Of a stretch of DNA of 64,000 bases, positions 55,662 to 64,000 are shown piece after piece. Under the pieces are notes generated by a model. That model saw only the letters and a list, made by a program, of their open reading frames with translations, did not search any database and was not told where the DNA came from. The translations under genes were made by a program, and so were the position numbers. The first letter of the stretch is position 1. Each line of letters starts with the position of its first letter. The stretch is from assembly GCA_963812415.1 (NCBI GenBank), contig CAWEVH010000031.1, forward strand, positions 3,467 through 67,466, written 5' to 3'. Source of the stretch: JACVRW01 sp963812415. Lineage in GTDB: Bacteria; Actinomycetota; Thermoleophilia; Solirubrobacterales; Thermoleophilaceae.

Positions 55662-56542
55662 GCGGCGCCGGGGCGCCCGAGACGGTCCCGATCTCCGTGA
55701 TCGTTCCGACGATCGGTCGGGTGGAGCAGCTGCGCAGCTGCCTCGAGTCGCTCCGCGCCTGCCGTCCGCGCCCCCGTGAGCTGCTCGTGGTGGACCAGAG
55801 CGGAGGCGGGGAGGTCGCGGCGGCGCTGGCCGACTTCGAGGACCTCGGCGCCGCCCCGGTCGCGTGCACCGGTCGCGGAATCGCGCTGGCGACCAACGTC
55901 GGGCTGCGCGCCGCCGCAGGTCCGAACGTGCTCGTGACCCATGACGACTGCCGCGTCGCGCCCTCGTGGGTGGGCGCCGGTCACGACCTGATGCGCGCGA
56001 ACCCCGGCGCCATCGTCACCGGCCGCGTGCTCGCGGACGGCGACGCGAAGGCCGTTCCGTCCACGATCGACGACCCGCAGGCGCACGACTACACCGGTGA
56101 GCTGAGCGTCGGCGCGCTGTTCGCGAACAACATGGGGTTGCCGCGCCAGGCGGTGCTCGAGCTCGGCGGCTTCGACGAGCGCTTTCCCACGGCATCGGAG
56201 GACAACGATCTCTGCTGGCGCTGGCTGCGCGCCGGCGGGCGGCTCCTCTACGAGCCGGAGCTCACCGTGTGGCATCGCGACTGGCGCAGCGAGGAGGAGC
56301 TCGAGCGCCTGTACGTGCGCTACGCCTACAGCCAGGGCATGCTCTACGCCAAGCACCTGCGCACGCGTGACCTGAGGGTGCTGCCGTTCCTCGGACGCGA
56401 CCTCTACGAGGGCCTGCGCGCCTCCGCGGGCGGCCTGCTGCTGCCCGACCGGCCTCGCTGGGCCGACCGCCGCCGGGGCATCGTCCGCGGGATGCCGGCC
56501 GGCCTCGTGCGCGGCTGGCGAGAGTTCGGAGGCGCCGAGTGA
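55658..56542 (+). CDS. GT2 family glycosyltransferase
   Basis: GTG 55658 overlaps the previous stop, and GTG 56539 of the next gene overlaps this one's stop, so three genes are translationally coupled. The 294-residue protein has ISVIVPTIGRVEQL, ELLVVDQSGGGEVA (QSGG in place of DDGS), GRGIALATNVGL, VLVTHDDCRVAPSW and GGFDERFPTASEDNDLCWRW. The SEDND acceptor motif and HDDC donor motif place it in the GT2 subgroup related to galactofuranosyl- and rhamnosyltransferases. The C-terminus has a basic helix that may touch the membrane. Confidence 0.87.
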   Translation: MSGAGAPETVPISVIVPTIGRVEQLRSCLESLRACRPRPRELLVVDQSGGGEVAAALADFEDLGAAPVACTGRGIALATNVGLRAAAGPNVLVTHDDCRVAPSWVGAGHDLMRANPGAIVTGRVLADGDAKAVPSTIDDPQAHDYTGELSVGALFANNMGLPRQAVLELGGFDERFPTASEDNDLCWRWLRAGGRLLYEPELTVWHRDWRSEEELERLYVRYAYSQGMLYAKHLRTRDLRVLPFLGRDLYEGLRASAGGLLLPDRPRWADRRRGIVRGMPAGLVRGWREFGGAE

Positions 56543-57921
56543 CGGTGCGCGCGCTGCTCTTCGTCTTCGCGCTCAGCGTGCTGCTGCTCGTGCAGCAGGG
56601 CACGGTCACCGGGATCGACGGCGAGGCGAGCTACCGGATGGCGCAGTCGCTCGTCGACGACGGCGACCTGGAGCTCTCGGCGGCGGTGCCGCACACGGCG
56701 GTGGGGCGAGACGGCGCCTACTACAGCAAGTTCGGCATCGCGCTACCGCTGCTCGCCACGGCGCCGTACGCGCTCGCCAAGCCGTTCGCTGGGGCGGGTG
56801 ACGGCGAGGCGCCGCGCGCGGCCGTCGCCACGCTGATGCCGCTCCTGACGGCGCTCCTGTGCGTCGTCCTCTACTCGACCGGCCGGGCGCTCGGCGGGCG
56901 CCCGCGCGACGCGCTGCTCGTGGCGCTGGCGGCCACGTTCGGCACCTTCCTGGTCGTCTACTCGAAGGACTTCTTCAGCGAGCCGCTGCTCGCGCTGGCG
57001 ATCGCGGCCGCCCTCTGGCAGACGCTCGCCGGCCGCACCTGGCTCGCCGCGGCGTTCATCGCCTTCGGCATGCTCACGCGGCCGCAGGCGCTGCTGCTCG
57101 CCCCCCTCTTCTGGCTCTTCTGGGCCCACCGCGACGGGCTGCGCCGCGCGCTCGTGCCGGGGCTCATCCTGGCCGCCGGGGCCGCCGCCATCCCCCTCTA
57201 CAACTGGCTGCGCTTCGAGGACGTCACGGAGAGCGGCTACCCGGACGACCAGGGGTTCCGCGCCGAGGTCTGGACCGGCGCCTGGGGGCTCTTGACCGAT
57301 CCCAGCAAGAGCCTGTTCCTGTTCGTGCCGCTCGCCGCGTTGCTCCCATTCGCAATCTGGTCGCTCCGCAGGCGTGGGCAGGTCGGGCTGGCGTGGCTGA
57401 CAACCGGGATCCTGCTGGTCGGCTTCCTGACCGCGGCGAGCTGGAGCATCTGGTGGGGCGGCTGGACCTGGGGTCCCCGGCTGCTGATCCCCGCGCTCGT
57501 ACCCGTGCTGCCGGCGCTGGCGCCCTGGGTGCGCGACAGTCCCGGCAGGCGCCGCCTGGTCGTCGCGCTCGCCGTCGTCGGGGCGCTCGTGAGCCTGGCC
57601 GCCGTGATCGTGCCGACGAGCGCGCAGCTCGGCGAGCGGGCCGAGACGGACGGCCCGCGCATCCTGCGGCAGGCCGAGCTGCTGCCGGCCACGCTCGGCA
57701 ACCTGGCCGACGACGCGCCGCCCGAGCGGCCGGTGATGCCCGCCGACCGCTGGGACCCCTACCTCTGGCAGGTCGAGCTGGGGCGCGACGGCGGCCCGCC
57801 GGGGACGGTCCTGGCGATCGCGGTCTCGCTGCTGCTCGTGCTCGTGGCCGTATGGGCGGCCGTGCGCCTGCGGGGCGCGGTACGGCAGGCCGATGAGCGC
57901 GAGCGGGTGGTCGCGTGCTGA
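56539..57921 (+). CDS. GT-C-like membrane glycosyltransferase
   Basis: This intact 460-residue protein has about eleven spans. After the first span (LLFVFALSVLLLVQQG) comes GIDGEASYRMAQSLVDDGDL, the acidic outer loop of GT-C enzymes, then YYSKFGIALPLLATAPYALA. YSKDFFSEPLLALAIAAALW and FGMLTRPQALLLAPLFWLFW are typical of dolichyl-phosphate-mannose-dependent family members. WSIWWGGWTWGPRLLIPALV is near the end. The last 18 codons are part of the 1444-bp tandem duplication. Confidence 0.78.
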   Translation: MTVRALLFVFALSVLLLVQQGTVTGIDGEASYRMAQSLVDDGDLELSAAVPHTAVGRDGAYYSKFGIALPLLATAPYALAKPFAGAGDGEAPRAAVATLMPLLTALLCVVLYSTGRALGGRPRDALLVALAATFGTFLVVYSKDFFSEPLLALAIAAALWQTLAGRTWLAAAFIAFGMLTRPQALLLAPLFWLFWAHRDGLRRALVPGLILAAGAAAIPLYNWLRFEDVTESGYPDDQGFRAEVWTGAWGLLTDPSKSLFLFVPLAALLPFAIWSLRRRGQVGLAWLTTGILLVGFLTAASWSIWWGGWTWGPRLLIPALVPVLPALAPWVRDSPGRRRLVVALAVVGALVSLAAVIVPTSAQLGERAETDGPRILRQAELLPATLGNLADDAPPERPVMPADRWDPYLWQVELGRDGGPPGTVLAIAVSLLLVLVAVWAAVRLRGAVRQADERERVVAC

Positions 57922-59309
57922 ACCTCCGACCGCGCCGCTCGGCATCGAGTCAGGAGCGGCTCGGGAAGCTGAGTGAGACGCGCTGGTTCGCGCCCGTCGT
58001 CCTCGCCGTGCCGTACCTGCTCGGGATCGCTGCGCTGCAGGGCCTCACGGAGCGGGTGCGCACGTTCCACGTCGAGGACGAGGGCTGGTACCACGTCCCG
58101 ACGATCCTCCAGTTCGGCGAGCAGCTTCCGGCCGTCGACCTGGGGAGCTACCCCGCGGCCCAGACGCCGCTCTACCACCTGCTCTTCGCGCTCTGGGGGA
58201 AGGTCGCGGGCTTCGAGCTCTGGGACCTGCGACTCCTGAACGTCGCCATCTCGTACGTGACGCTGCTCGTGCTGTTCCGCTGGCTGCGTCGCGGCTTCGG
58301 ATTCGATCAGGGGCAGGCGCTCGCGCTCACCCTGCTGTTCGGCCTCTCGCCGCACGTGCTGGGCGTCTCGTTCGCCGTGCTCACCGACAACCTGTCGCTG
58401 CTCTTCGGCATCGTCGCGCTCGAGCGCTTCCATCGCGCGAGCCAGGACCGCTCGCTCGGCACGTTCGCGGTCGGCTGCGCGGTGATGGCGGCCGCGATCC
58501 TCACCCGACAGTCCTTCCTCTGGCTGGCGCCGGTCGCCGCGTGGTCTGTGCTCACGGCCGCGCCTTCGGCGAGACGAGTGGTCGCCGGCGCCGCCGTCGC
58601 CAGCGTCGCGTTGCTTCCGTTCGCCGCGCTCGTCGCCGTCTGGGGCGGTCTCGTGCCGGAGGGGGCCGACCCGGCCTCGTGCGGACTCTGCTCATCCCGC
58701 GCGGGCGTGCCGGACGCGGGCCCCGTCACGCGCGCGCTCGGCTTCAGCGTCGCCCTCTTCGGCGTGTACGCCGCGGTGGCGTACGCCCCGATCCTCGCCC
58801 GCCGGGCGCGTTCGCTCACGCTCCCCTCCGCTCGTCTCATCGCGCTCCCGATCGTCGTGGGCGTCGCCCTGGCCGCCGCGTCCGAGCTGGTCTACCGCCC
58901 GCCGGTCACGCTCGAGCGCCTGGGCGACGAGGGCTACCTCTGGCGCTTCGCCGACCAGCTCCCGGCCCTCGCCTCGTCGTCGCTTGCCTTCTGGGCGCTC
59001 GTGCCGCTGGGCGCGCTCGCGTTCGCGCTGCTCGCGCGACGCTCGGGCTGGCTCTCCCTGCCCACGGTCTACCTGGCCACGTTCCTGGCCTCGACGCTCG
59101 CGGTCCGCCTGATCTACCAGAAGTACTTCGACCCGTTCGTCCTCCTCGGCCTGATCCTCCTGATGCGGCCCGCCGACCTCCGCTCGGCCGGCGACTATGC
59201 GGGCGTCGTCGTGCTGGTCGCGGGATCGCTCGTGTACGCGGCGAAGTTCTACGTCTGAGGTGTCCGCGTCACCGGAGGTCTCGGTCGTGATCCCGACGGG
59301 GGCCGCTGG
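57866..59309 (+). repeat. 1444-bp tandem duplication, left unit
   Basis: The unit contains the last codons of the preceding membrane gene, a whole GT-C gene and the first 13 codons of a GT2 gene. It is repeated immediately downstream at an exact offset of 1444 bases, about 98-99% identical by eye. Confidence 0.92.
57915..59258 (+). CDS. GT-C-like membrane glycosyltransferase, tandem copy 1
   Basis: GTG 57915 overlaps the previous stop. The 447-residue protein has about ten spans. The outer loop near residues 50-80 reads HVEDEGWYHVPTILQFGEQL, with the Asp-Glu pair of GT-C catalytic loops, then YPAAQTPLYHLLFALWG. ILTRQSFLWLAPVAAW and LIYQKYFDPFVLLGLILL fit the family. It is probably a transferase that uses a polyprenyl-phosphate sugar. 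Copy 2 at 59359 differs at only about four residues, including Lys versus Glu in the ALWG(K/E)VAGF segment. Confidence 0.8.
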   Translation: MLNLRPRRSASSQERLGKLSETRWFAPVVLAVPYLLGIAALQGLTERVRTFHVEDEGWYHVPTILQFGEQLPAVDLGSYPAAQTPLYHLLFALWGKVAGFELWDLRLLNVAISYVTLLVLFRWLRRGFGFDQGQALALTLLFGLSPHVLGVSFAVLTDNLSLLFGIVALERFHRASQDRSLGTFAVGCAVMAAAILTRQSFLWLAPVAAWSVLTAAPSARRVVAGAAVASVALLPFAALVAVWGGLVPEGADPASCGLCSSRAGVPDAGPVTRALGFSVALFGVYAAVAYAPILARRARSLTLPSARLIALPIVVGVALAAASELVYRPPVTLERLGDEGYLWRFADQLPALASSSLAFWALVPLGALAFALLARRSGWLSLPTVYLATFLASTLAVRLIYQKYFDPFVLLGLILLMRPADLRSAGDYAGVVVLVAGSLVYAAKFYV

Positions 59310-59340
59310 GCCTGCGTGGGGCGGTACGGCAGGCCGATGA
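59260..59340 (+). pseudogene. Truncated GT2 start at duplication junction
   Basis: GTG 59260 reads VSASPEVSVVIPT, identical to the start of the intact GT2 at 60704. Then, at about 59299-59310, the sequence passes into a copy of the 3' end of the gene at 56539. The 26-residue product stops at 59340. One base is missing before the junction compared with the intact copy. Confidence 0.75.
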
Positions 59341-60753
59341 GCGCGAGCCGGTGGTCGCGTGCTGAACCTCCGACCGCGCGGCTCGGCATCGAGCCAGGAG
59401 CGGCTCGGGAAGCTGAGTGAGACGCGCTGGTTCGCGCCCGTCGTCCTCGCCGTGCCGTACCTGCTCGGGATCGCTGCGCTGCAGGGCCTCACGGAGCGGG
59501 TACGCACGTTCCACGTCGAGGACGAGGGCTGGTACCACGTCCCGACGATCCTCCAGTTCGGCGAGCAGCTTCCGGCCGTCGACCTGGGGAGCTACCCCGC
59601 GGCCCAGACGCCGCTCTATCACCTGCTCTTTGCGCTCTGGGGGGAGGTCGCCGGCTTCGAGCTCTGGGACCTGCGACTCCTGAACGTCGCCATCTCGTAC
59701 GTGACGCTGCTCGTGCTGTTTCGCTGGCTGCGTCGCGGCTTCGGATTCGATCAGGGGCAGGCGCTCGCGCTCACCCTGCTGTTCGGCCTCTCGCCGCACG
59801 TGCTGGGCGTCTCGTTCGCCGTGCTCACCGACAACCTGTCGCTGCTGTTCGGCATCGTCGCGCTCGAGCGCTTCCATCGCGCGAGCCAGGACCGCTCGCT
59901 CGGCACGTTCGCGGTCGGCTGCGCGGTGATGGCGGCCGCGATCCTCACCCGACAGTCCTTCCTCTGGCTGGCGCCGGTTGCCGCCTGGTCGGTGCTCACG
60001 GCCGCGCCGTCGGCGCGACGAGTGCTCGCCGGCGCCGCCGTCGCGAGCGTCGCGTTGCTTCCGCTCGCCGCGCTCGTCGCCGTCTGGGGCGGCCTCGTGC
60101 CCGAGGGGGCCGACCCGGCCTCGTGCGGACTCTGCTCATCCCGCGCGGGCGTGCCGGACGCGGGCCCCGTCACGCGCGCGCTCGGCTTCAGCGTCGCCCT
60201 CTTCGGCGTGTACGCCGCGGTGGCGTACGCCCCGATCCTCGCCCGCCGGGCGCGTTCGCTCACGCTCCCCTCCGCTCGTCTCATCGCGCTCCCGATCGTC
60301 GTGGGCGTCGCCCTGGCCGCCGCGTCCGAGCTGGTCTACCGCCCGCCGGTCACCCTCGAGCGCCTGGGCGACGAGGGCTACCTCTGGCGCTTCGCCGACC
60401 AGCTCCCGGCCCTCGCCTCGTCGTCGCTTGCCTTCTGGGCGCTCGTGCCGCTGGGCGCGCTCGCGTTCGCGCTGCTCGCGCGACGCTCGGGCTGGCTCTC
60501 CCTGCCCACCGTCTACCTGGCCACGTTCCTGGCCTCGACGCTCGCGGTGCGCCTGATCTACCAGAAGTACTTCGACCCGTTCGTCCTCCTCGGCCTGATC
60601 CTCCTGATGCGGCCCGCCGACCTCCGCTCGGCCGGCGACTATGCGGGCGTCGTCGTGCTGGTCGCGGGATCGCTCGTGTACGCGGCGAAGTTCTACGTCT
60701 GAGGTGTCTGCGTCGCCGGAGGTCTCGGTCGTGATCCCGACGAGGGGCCGCTG
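59310..60753 (+). repeat. 1444-bp tandem duplication, right unit
   Basis: This is the second copy of 57866-59309. The left join is at about 59310, where GT2-start sequence (GGGCCGCTGGG) meets membrane-gene 3' sequence (CCTGCG). The right edge continues into an intact GT2 gene, so the ancestral order was membrane gene, GT-C gene, GT2. Confidence 0.92.
59359..60702 (+). CDS. GT-C-like membrane glycosyltransferase, tandem copy 2
   Basis: This is a full-length (447 residues), in-frame copy of the gene at 57915, with the same HVEDEGWYHVPTIL outer loop and membrane pattern. I noticed residue differences at position 8 (Gly for Arg), Glu for Lys in ALWGEVAGF, and Leu for Val and Leu for Phe near RRVLAGAAV and LLPLAAL. 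Both copies have stayed intact, in contrast to many neighbours, so the duplication is either recent or useful. It starts on GTG like copy 1 but without its original upstream gene. Confidence 0.8.
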   Translation: MLNLRPRGSASSQERLGKLSETRWFAPVVLAVPYLLGIAALQGLTERVRTFHVEDEGWYHVPTILQFGEQLPAVDLGSYPAAQTPLYHLLFALWGEVAGFELWDLRLLNVAISYVTLLVLFRWLRRGFGFDQGQALALTLLFGLSPHVLGVSFAVLTDNLSLLFGIVALERFHRASQDRSLGTFAVGCAVMAAAILTRQSFLWLAPVAAWSVLTAAPSARRVLAGAAVASVALLPLAALVAVWGGLVPEGADPASCGLCSSRAGVPDAGPVTRALGFSVALFGVYAAVAYAPILARRARSLTLPSARLIALPIVVGVALAAASELVYRPPVTLERLGDEGYLWRFADQLPALASSSLAFWALVPLGALAFALLARRSGWLSLPTVYLATFLASTLAVRLIYQKYFDPFVLLGLILLMRPADLRSAGDYAGVVVLVAGSLVYAAKFYV

Positions 60754-61655
60754 GGCGCTGCTCGAGCTGACGCTGGCCGCGGCCCTCGCGCAGGACGGCG
60801 TCGCGCTCGAGGTGGTGGTCGTGGACGACGGCTCGGAGGACGGGACCGCCGCGGAGCTCGCCCAGCGTCGGCGACGAGCGGCTGCGGGTGGTGCGCCACG
60901 AGCGCCCGCGCGGGGTCGCGGTGGCGCGCAACCGCGGCATCGAGGAGGCGCGCGGGGAGTGGGTGGCGTTCCTCGACGACGACGACCTCTGGTCGGCGCG
61001 CAAGCTCCGCAACCAGCTCGACGCCTCCGCCGCGGCGCGGGCGGACTTCGCCTACTCCGCGGTGGTGGCCGTCGACGAGGACCTCACCGTCACGCGCGCG
61101 CTCCCGTTCCCCGCGCCCCGCGAGCTGCTGCGGCTCGAGCTGCGCCAGAACGCCGTGCCCGCGGGCGGCTCGAACGTGATCGTGCGGACGGACCTGCTCC
61201 GGCGGCTCGGCGGCTTCGACGAGCGCCTCTACCACCTGGCCGACTGGGACCTCTGGGTCCGGCTGGCCGACGCCGCGCGCGCGGCGGCCAGCCCGGAGGT
61301 GGACGTGGCCTACGTCGAGCACGGGCTGAACATGCACATGTCGGAGCTGGGGCGCATCCGGCGCGAGTTCACCTACTTCGTCGACAAGCACCGCGAGCTG
61401 AGCCGCCGCCAGGGGGTCGACTTCGACCTGCTCGGCTTCGAGCTCTGGATGGCCTGGGCCCACCGGCGCAGCGGGCAGCCCCGCAAGGCGGCCTGGCTGT
61501 ACCTGCGCGGCGGCGTGCTCCACCGGAGCCCGAAGAACCTGGCGCGTGCCGCCTGGATGATGGTCCCCGGGCTGCCCAAGGAGCCCGGCGGGCCGCCCCC
61601 GCCGCCCACGCCGGAGTGGCTCACCGACGTGGGCAGGCGCGGTCGCGGTAGATGA
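60704..61655 (+). CDS. GT2 family glycosyltransferase, one frame break
   Basis: GTG 60704 begins one base after the preceding stop and reads VSASPEVSVVIPTRGRW. VVVVDDGSEDGTAAELAQ is followed by a one-base break near 60868, then LRVVRHERPRGVAVARNRG, VAFLDDDDLWSARKL and GGFDERLYHLADWDLWVRL. The C-terminus is Pro-rich. Corrected length is about 317 residues. It belongs with the FLDDDDLW group at 49946 and 54714. The 3' end overlaps the convergent membrane gene by 35 bases. Confidence 0.85.
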
Positions 61656-63295
61656 ACAGCCTCGACGGCGAGGCGAGGAGCAGCCGTTCGTACCCGTGGC
61701 GGCGAACCGGTGCATAGTCGGAATCCTGGAGCCGACTCGCCGACACGAGCCAGCAGTCGCGGCTGTCACTGAAGCCCGTGACCCAGGGCGCTCCCGCGGA
61801 CGACTCGGGCGGCTGGCGGTAGGGCTCGCCGCTGTGCCAGCCCGACCACTCGAGTCCGGCGGCGACGTCGGTGGGGCGGACTCCGTCTCGCACGAGGCTC
61901 TCTGCCGCCTCCCATCGTGCAGCGTCGTACGCGGTCCCCATCGCCGTGATCGTCGCTCCGAGGATCAGCAGAATGCCCAGGCCGGGAACGACCCTCAGCG
62001 CCGTCGCCTTGCTCCATCGCACGGGGGTACCGGCGAGGCAGAGCGCGGCCACGGTCGGCACGAGCGGAAGCACGTAGCGGTCGAACAGGGGCTGGCCGCC
62101 CAGGGTCTGGAGGACAAGTCCGCCGGCGTAGAGCCACGAGAAGATCGACGCAAGAAGCAACCGTCGCCGCGATCCGAGGGGCGGGCGACTCCGCGGTCCG
62201 CTCAACACGGCGACCGCGACGAGCAGAGACGCCGCCCCGAGCGCGGCCAGGAAGATCCAGACGGCGTCCGGCACGACCGGAACGGGCGTCCCGATCCCCA
62301 GATCCGCGTAGGGCGCCGCTCGTCCGCCGCCGATGTAGTTGCCGGGCAGGAACTCCTCGAAGCGGCCGGCGAGCCGACGGGCGAGGAGCGTGAGCAACGC
62401 GAGACAGGCGACCGCCAGGCAGAGCAGCCCTCGGAGCCCCAGCGATCGCCCCCGGAGGCCGGGCACGAGAAGCGCCGTGACGGGGATCAGGGCAAGCCCG
62501 AGAACGATGGCGGCCCGGACCAGCTCGTAGCCGGACGCGCGCGACGCCGACACGAGCTCCGGTGCCGAGTCGTACGGCAGCCCGTGCCGCCACAGCTCAA
62601 CGACGGCGACCGCGGCCACGAACGCGACTGCGGCGACCACGACGACCTTCAGGCGACCGCTGCCGCGCTCGCTCACTGCCCAGCCAGAGCAGCACCGCGA
62701 CGGGGGCCGCGAGCGCCTGCTCGCGCGTGACGCCGGCCAGCACGCCGAGTGCGATGCTCGCGGCGAGCCAGGCCACGCCGGCACGGCGCGGAAGCAGGGC
62801 GGGCACCCGCGCGCCCGCCGCCAGGCAGAGCATCCCGAGCGAGGCACTCGGCACGTCTGCCATGAAGGAGGTGCTGAGGAGACCGAGCGCCGGGAAGGCC
62901 CCGGTCACCGCGGCGGCTAGCGCCGCCCGCGCCGCGCCGAGCGCCGGCTCGCAGAACCAGTAGACGGCGAGCACGAGCAGCACGGCGAGGAGCCAGACAG
63001 TCAGGTGCTGCGCAACGACCGCATTCGGCAGCAGCAGCGTTGCCGGGGCCGCGAGCAGAACCTGTCCCACGAGACCCGGCCTGTTCCAGCCCACGAGCGA
63101 GAAGTCGAGGTCGTGGGCGAAGCTCTCCGCGACCTTGGCGTAGGCCCAGCCGTCGTTGTGCGGGATCGACAGGCCGCCGCCGAGAGCCGAGATCGCGAGC
63201 GCGACGAAGAGCGGCACCAGTGCGAGCGCAGGGAGCGCGACACGCGAAAGCCGCCGCCGGCGCGCAGCGTCGTTGTGGCCAAACGGAGCGTCCAC
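61621..63295 (-). CDS. GT39-like membrane glycosyltransferase, one frame break
   Basis: GTG 63295 opens VDAPFGHNDAARRRR, followed by the first span (LPALALVPLFVALAISAL). The outer loop reads LSIPHNDGWAYAKVAESF, with Asp in the GT-C position, then DFSLVGWNRPGLVGQVLL. A break near 62680 joins this to the second half with spans KVVVVAAVAFVAAVAVVEL, WLYAGGLVLQTLGGQP and YVLPLVPTVAALCLAGTP. The soluble C-terminus (CWLVSASRLQDSDYAP) lies outside. Corrected length is about 557 residues. The start is 54 bases from the divergent GT4 gene. Confidence 0.7.
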
Positions 63296-63349
63296 CGCTA
63301 CGGTGACCCCGCCACGCGTCCTGACCTCCCTCCGGGCCGCGGCCCCAGC

Positions 63350-64000
63350 ATGCGCATCTCCGTAGTTTCGAGCAGCGTCGCCCCTGAGCGGCTCGGAGGC
63401 TCCGAGGCGTATGCCGCCGATCTCGCGGCCGCGCTCGGCGAACGGCACGAGGTCGTGCTCCACACCGGCGCGAGGCGGGGTCCACCCGGTGTGGCGATCG
63501 ACCACCTGCCCGGGCTGCCGGACCTACCGCGAGACGCCGCGGCGGCCCGCAAGGCGGCCTGGCACCTGCGCGATCAATGGCGCCCGGCGATCCACGTGGC
63601 ACTGAAGCGGCAGCTGCGGCGCTTCCAGCCGGACGTGGTGCACACGAACCACCCGCAGGGCCTGTCTGCCGCGGTCTTCAGCGCGATCTCGGCCTGCGAC
63701 CTGCCGCACGTGCACACCGCGCACGACGCGAACGTGCTCTGTGCCCGCATCACGATGACGCGAGCGGGCCGGTTCTGCGGCGGCAGATGCCTCTCCTGCC
63801 GGCCGCAGCGCCTCACCCGCGTGCGCGCTCTCGCGCCGCAGCTTGGGACGGCTGATCGCCCCGTCCGACTACTTCCGCGACATGCACGTCCGCGCGGGGG
63901 TGGTGAGCGCCGACCGAGCGCGAGACCATCCGTCAGGGAGCGCAGCCGGGCACGGCCCGCCTGCGCGGCGAGCCCGCCGGCGCGGGGCTCGTCGTCGGGT
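63350..64000 (+). CDS. GT4 family glycosyltransferase, N-terminal part, frame breaks
   Basis: ATG 63350 begins MRISVVSSSVAPERLGGSEA, the GG-x-E glycine loop of GT4 enzymes, then YAADLAAALGERHEVVLHTG. FQPDVVHTNHPQGLSAAVF and LPHVHTAHDANVLC form the acceptor-side N-domain. A Cys-rich insert (RFCGGRCLSCRP) follows, as in GT4 proteins that bind a small structural metal loop. A break near 63838 leads to LGRLIAPSDYFRDMHVRAGV, and another near 63920 to ETIRQGAQPG at the window end. The C-domain lies outside the window. Confidence 0.78.
   Translation, partial: MRISVVSSSVAPERLGGSEAYAADLAAALGERHEVVLHTGARRGPPGVAIDHLPGLPDLPRDAAAARKAAWHLRDQWRPAIHVALKRQLRRFQPDVVHTNHPQGLSAAVFSAISACDLPHVHTAHDANVLCARITMTRAGRFCGGRCLSCRPQRLTRVRALAPQLGTADRPVRLLPRHARPRGGGERRPSARPSVRERSRARPACAASPPARGSSSG

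Noticed and set aside
1..64000. CRISPR arrays, tRNA and rRNA genes
   Set aside because: No regularly spaced short repeats, cloverleaf-like segments with a CCA-type acceptor or rRNA-like conserved stretches were noticed on either strand.

Overview
The window is high-GC DNA (roughly 70% G+C by eye) with frequent GTG and TTG starts, many GTGA/ATGA start-stop overlaps and C/G-ending codons. Gene content and style point to an actinobacterium. A deep lineage such as Thermoleophilia (Solirubrobacterales-like) is my guess, because no rRNA or other taxonomic marker is present. Almost everything here serves surface polysaccharide: glycosyltransferases (GT2, GT4, GT-C type), O-antigen ligase/polymerase-like membrane proteins, a Wzz/BY-kinase, a Wzm/Wzt ABC exporter, SAM methyltransferases, a polysaccharide deacetylase, a membrane sulfatase-like enzyme and five PslG/GH39-like hydrolases.

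Layout. 1-10.2 kb: GT2 and GT4 glycosyltransferases, a macrocin-type O-methyltransferase and an asnB amidotransferase. 10.3-16.8 kb: polymerase-like membrane protein, Wzz/BY-kinase, small secreted protein, PslG-like hydrolase, O-antigen ligase with a TPR tail. 16.8-21.2 kb: a distinct island made of a PqqD-domain protein carrying an exported 14-cysteine tail, a nucleotidyltransferase, a MauE-redoxin fusion and an HprK-like kinase, preceded by a diverged tandem duplication. 21.1-30.2 kb: GT87-like protein, two methyltransferases, GT2, a second ligase, two PslG-like hydrolases, an ECF sigma factor and a possible small anti-sigma partner. 30.2-36.2 kb: second small secreted protein, third ligase, two PslG-like hydrolases sharing a 757-bp near-identical block, a methyltransferase. 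36.3-49.2 kb: large GT-C-type membrane proteins, the sulfatase-like enzyme and a GT2 relic. 49.2-54.7 kb: two methyltransferase paralogues and a GT2 flanking the Wzt/Wzm exporter, then a NodB-type deacetylase. 54.7-64 kb: GT2 and GT-C genes including a 1444-bp tandem duplication, ending in a truncated GT4.

How it fits together. GT2/GT4 enzymes would build repeat units on a lipid carrier in the cytoplasm. GT-C proteins would add sugars from polyprenyl-phosphate donors outside. Two assembly modes are suggested: BY-kinase plus polymerase/ligase proteins, and Wzm/Wzt export. I saw no clear Wzx flippase. PslG-like hydrolases and the deacetylase would trim the polymer. The PqqD/Cys-rich island does not look like polysaccharide chemistry and is the most novel part.

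Two structural oddities matter for any user. About half the genes show one or more reading-frame breaks that homology bridges, so either the consensus contains indel errors or the locus is heavily decayed. Strand switches are also unusually frequent, with about ten convergent gene pairs whose 3' ends overlap. Coordinates for broken genes give the full inferred span across the frame breaks. I found no rRNA, tRNA, CRISPR array or recognisable insertion sequence.
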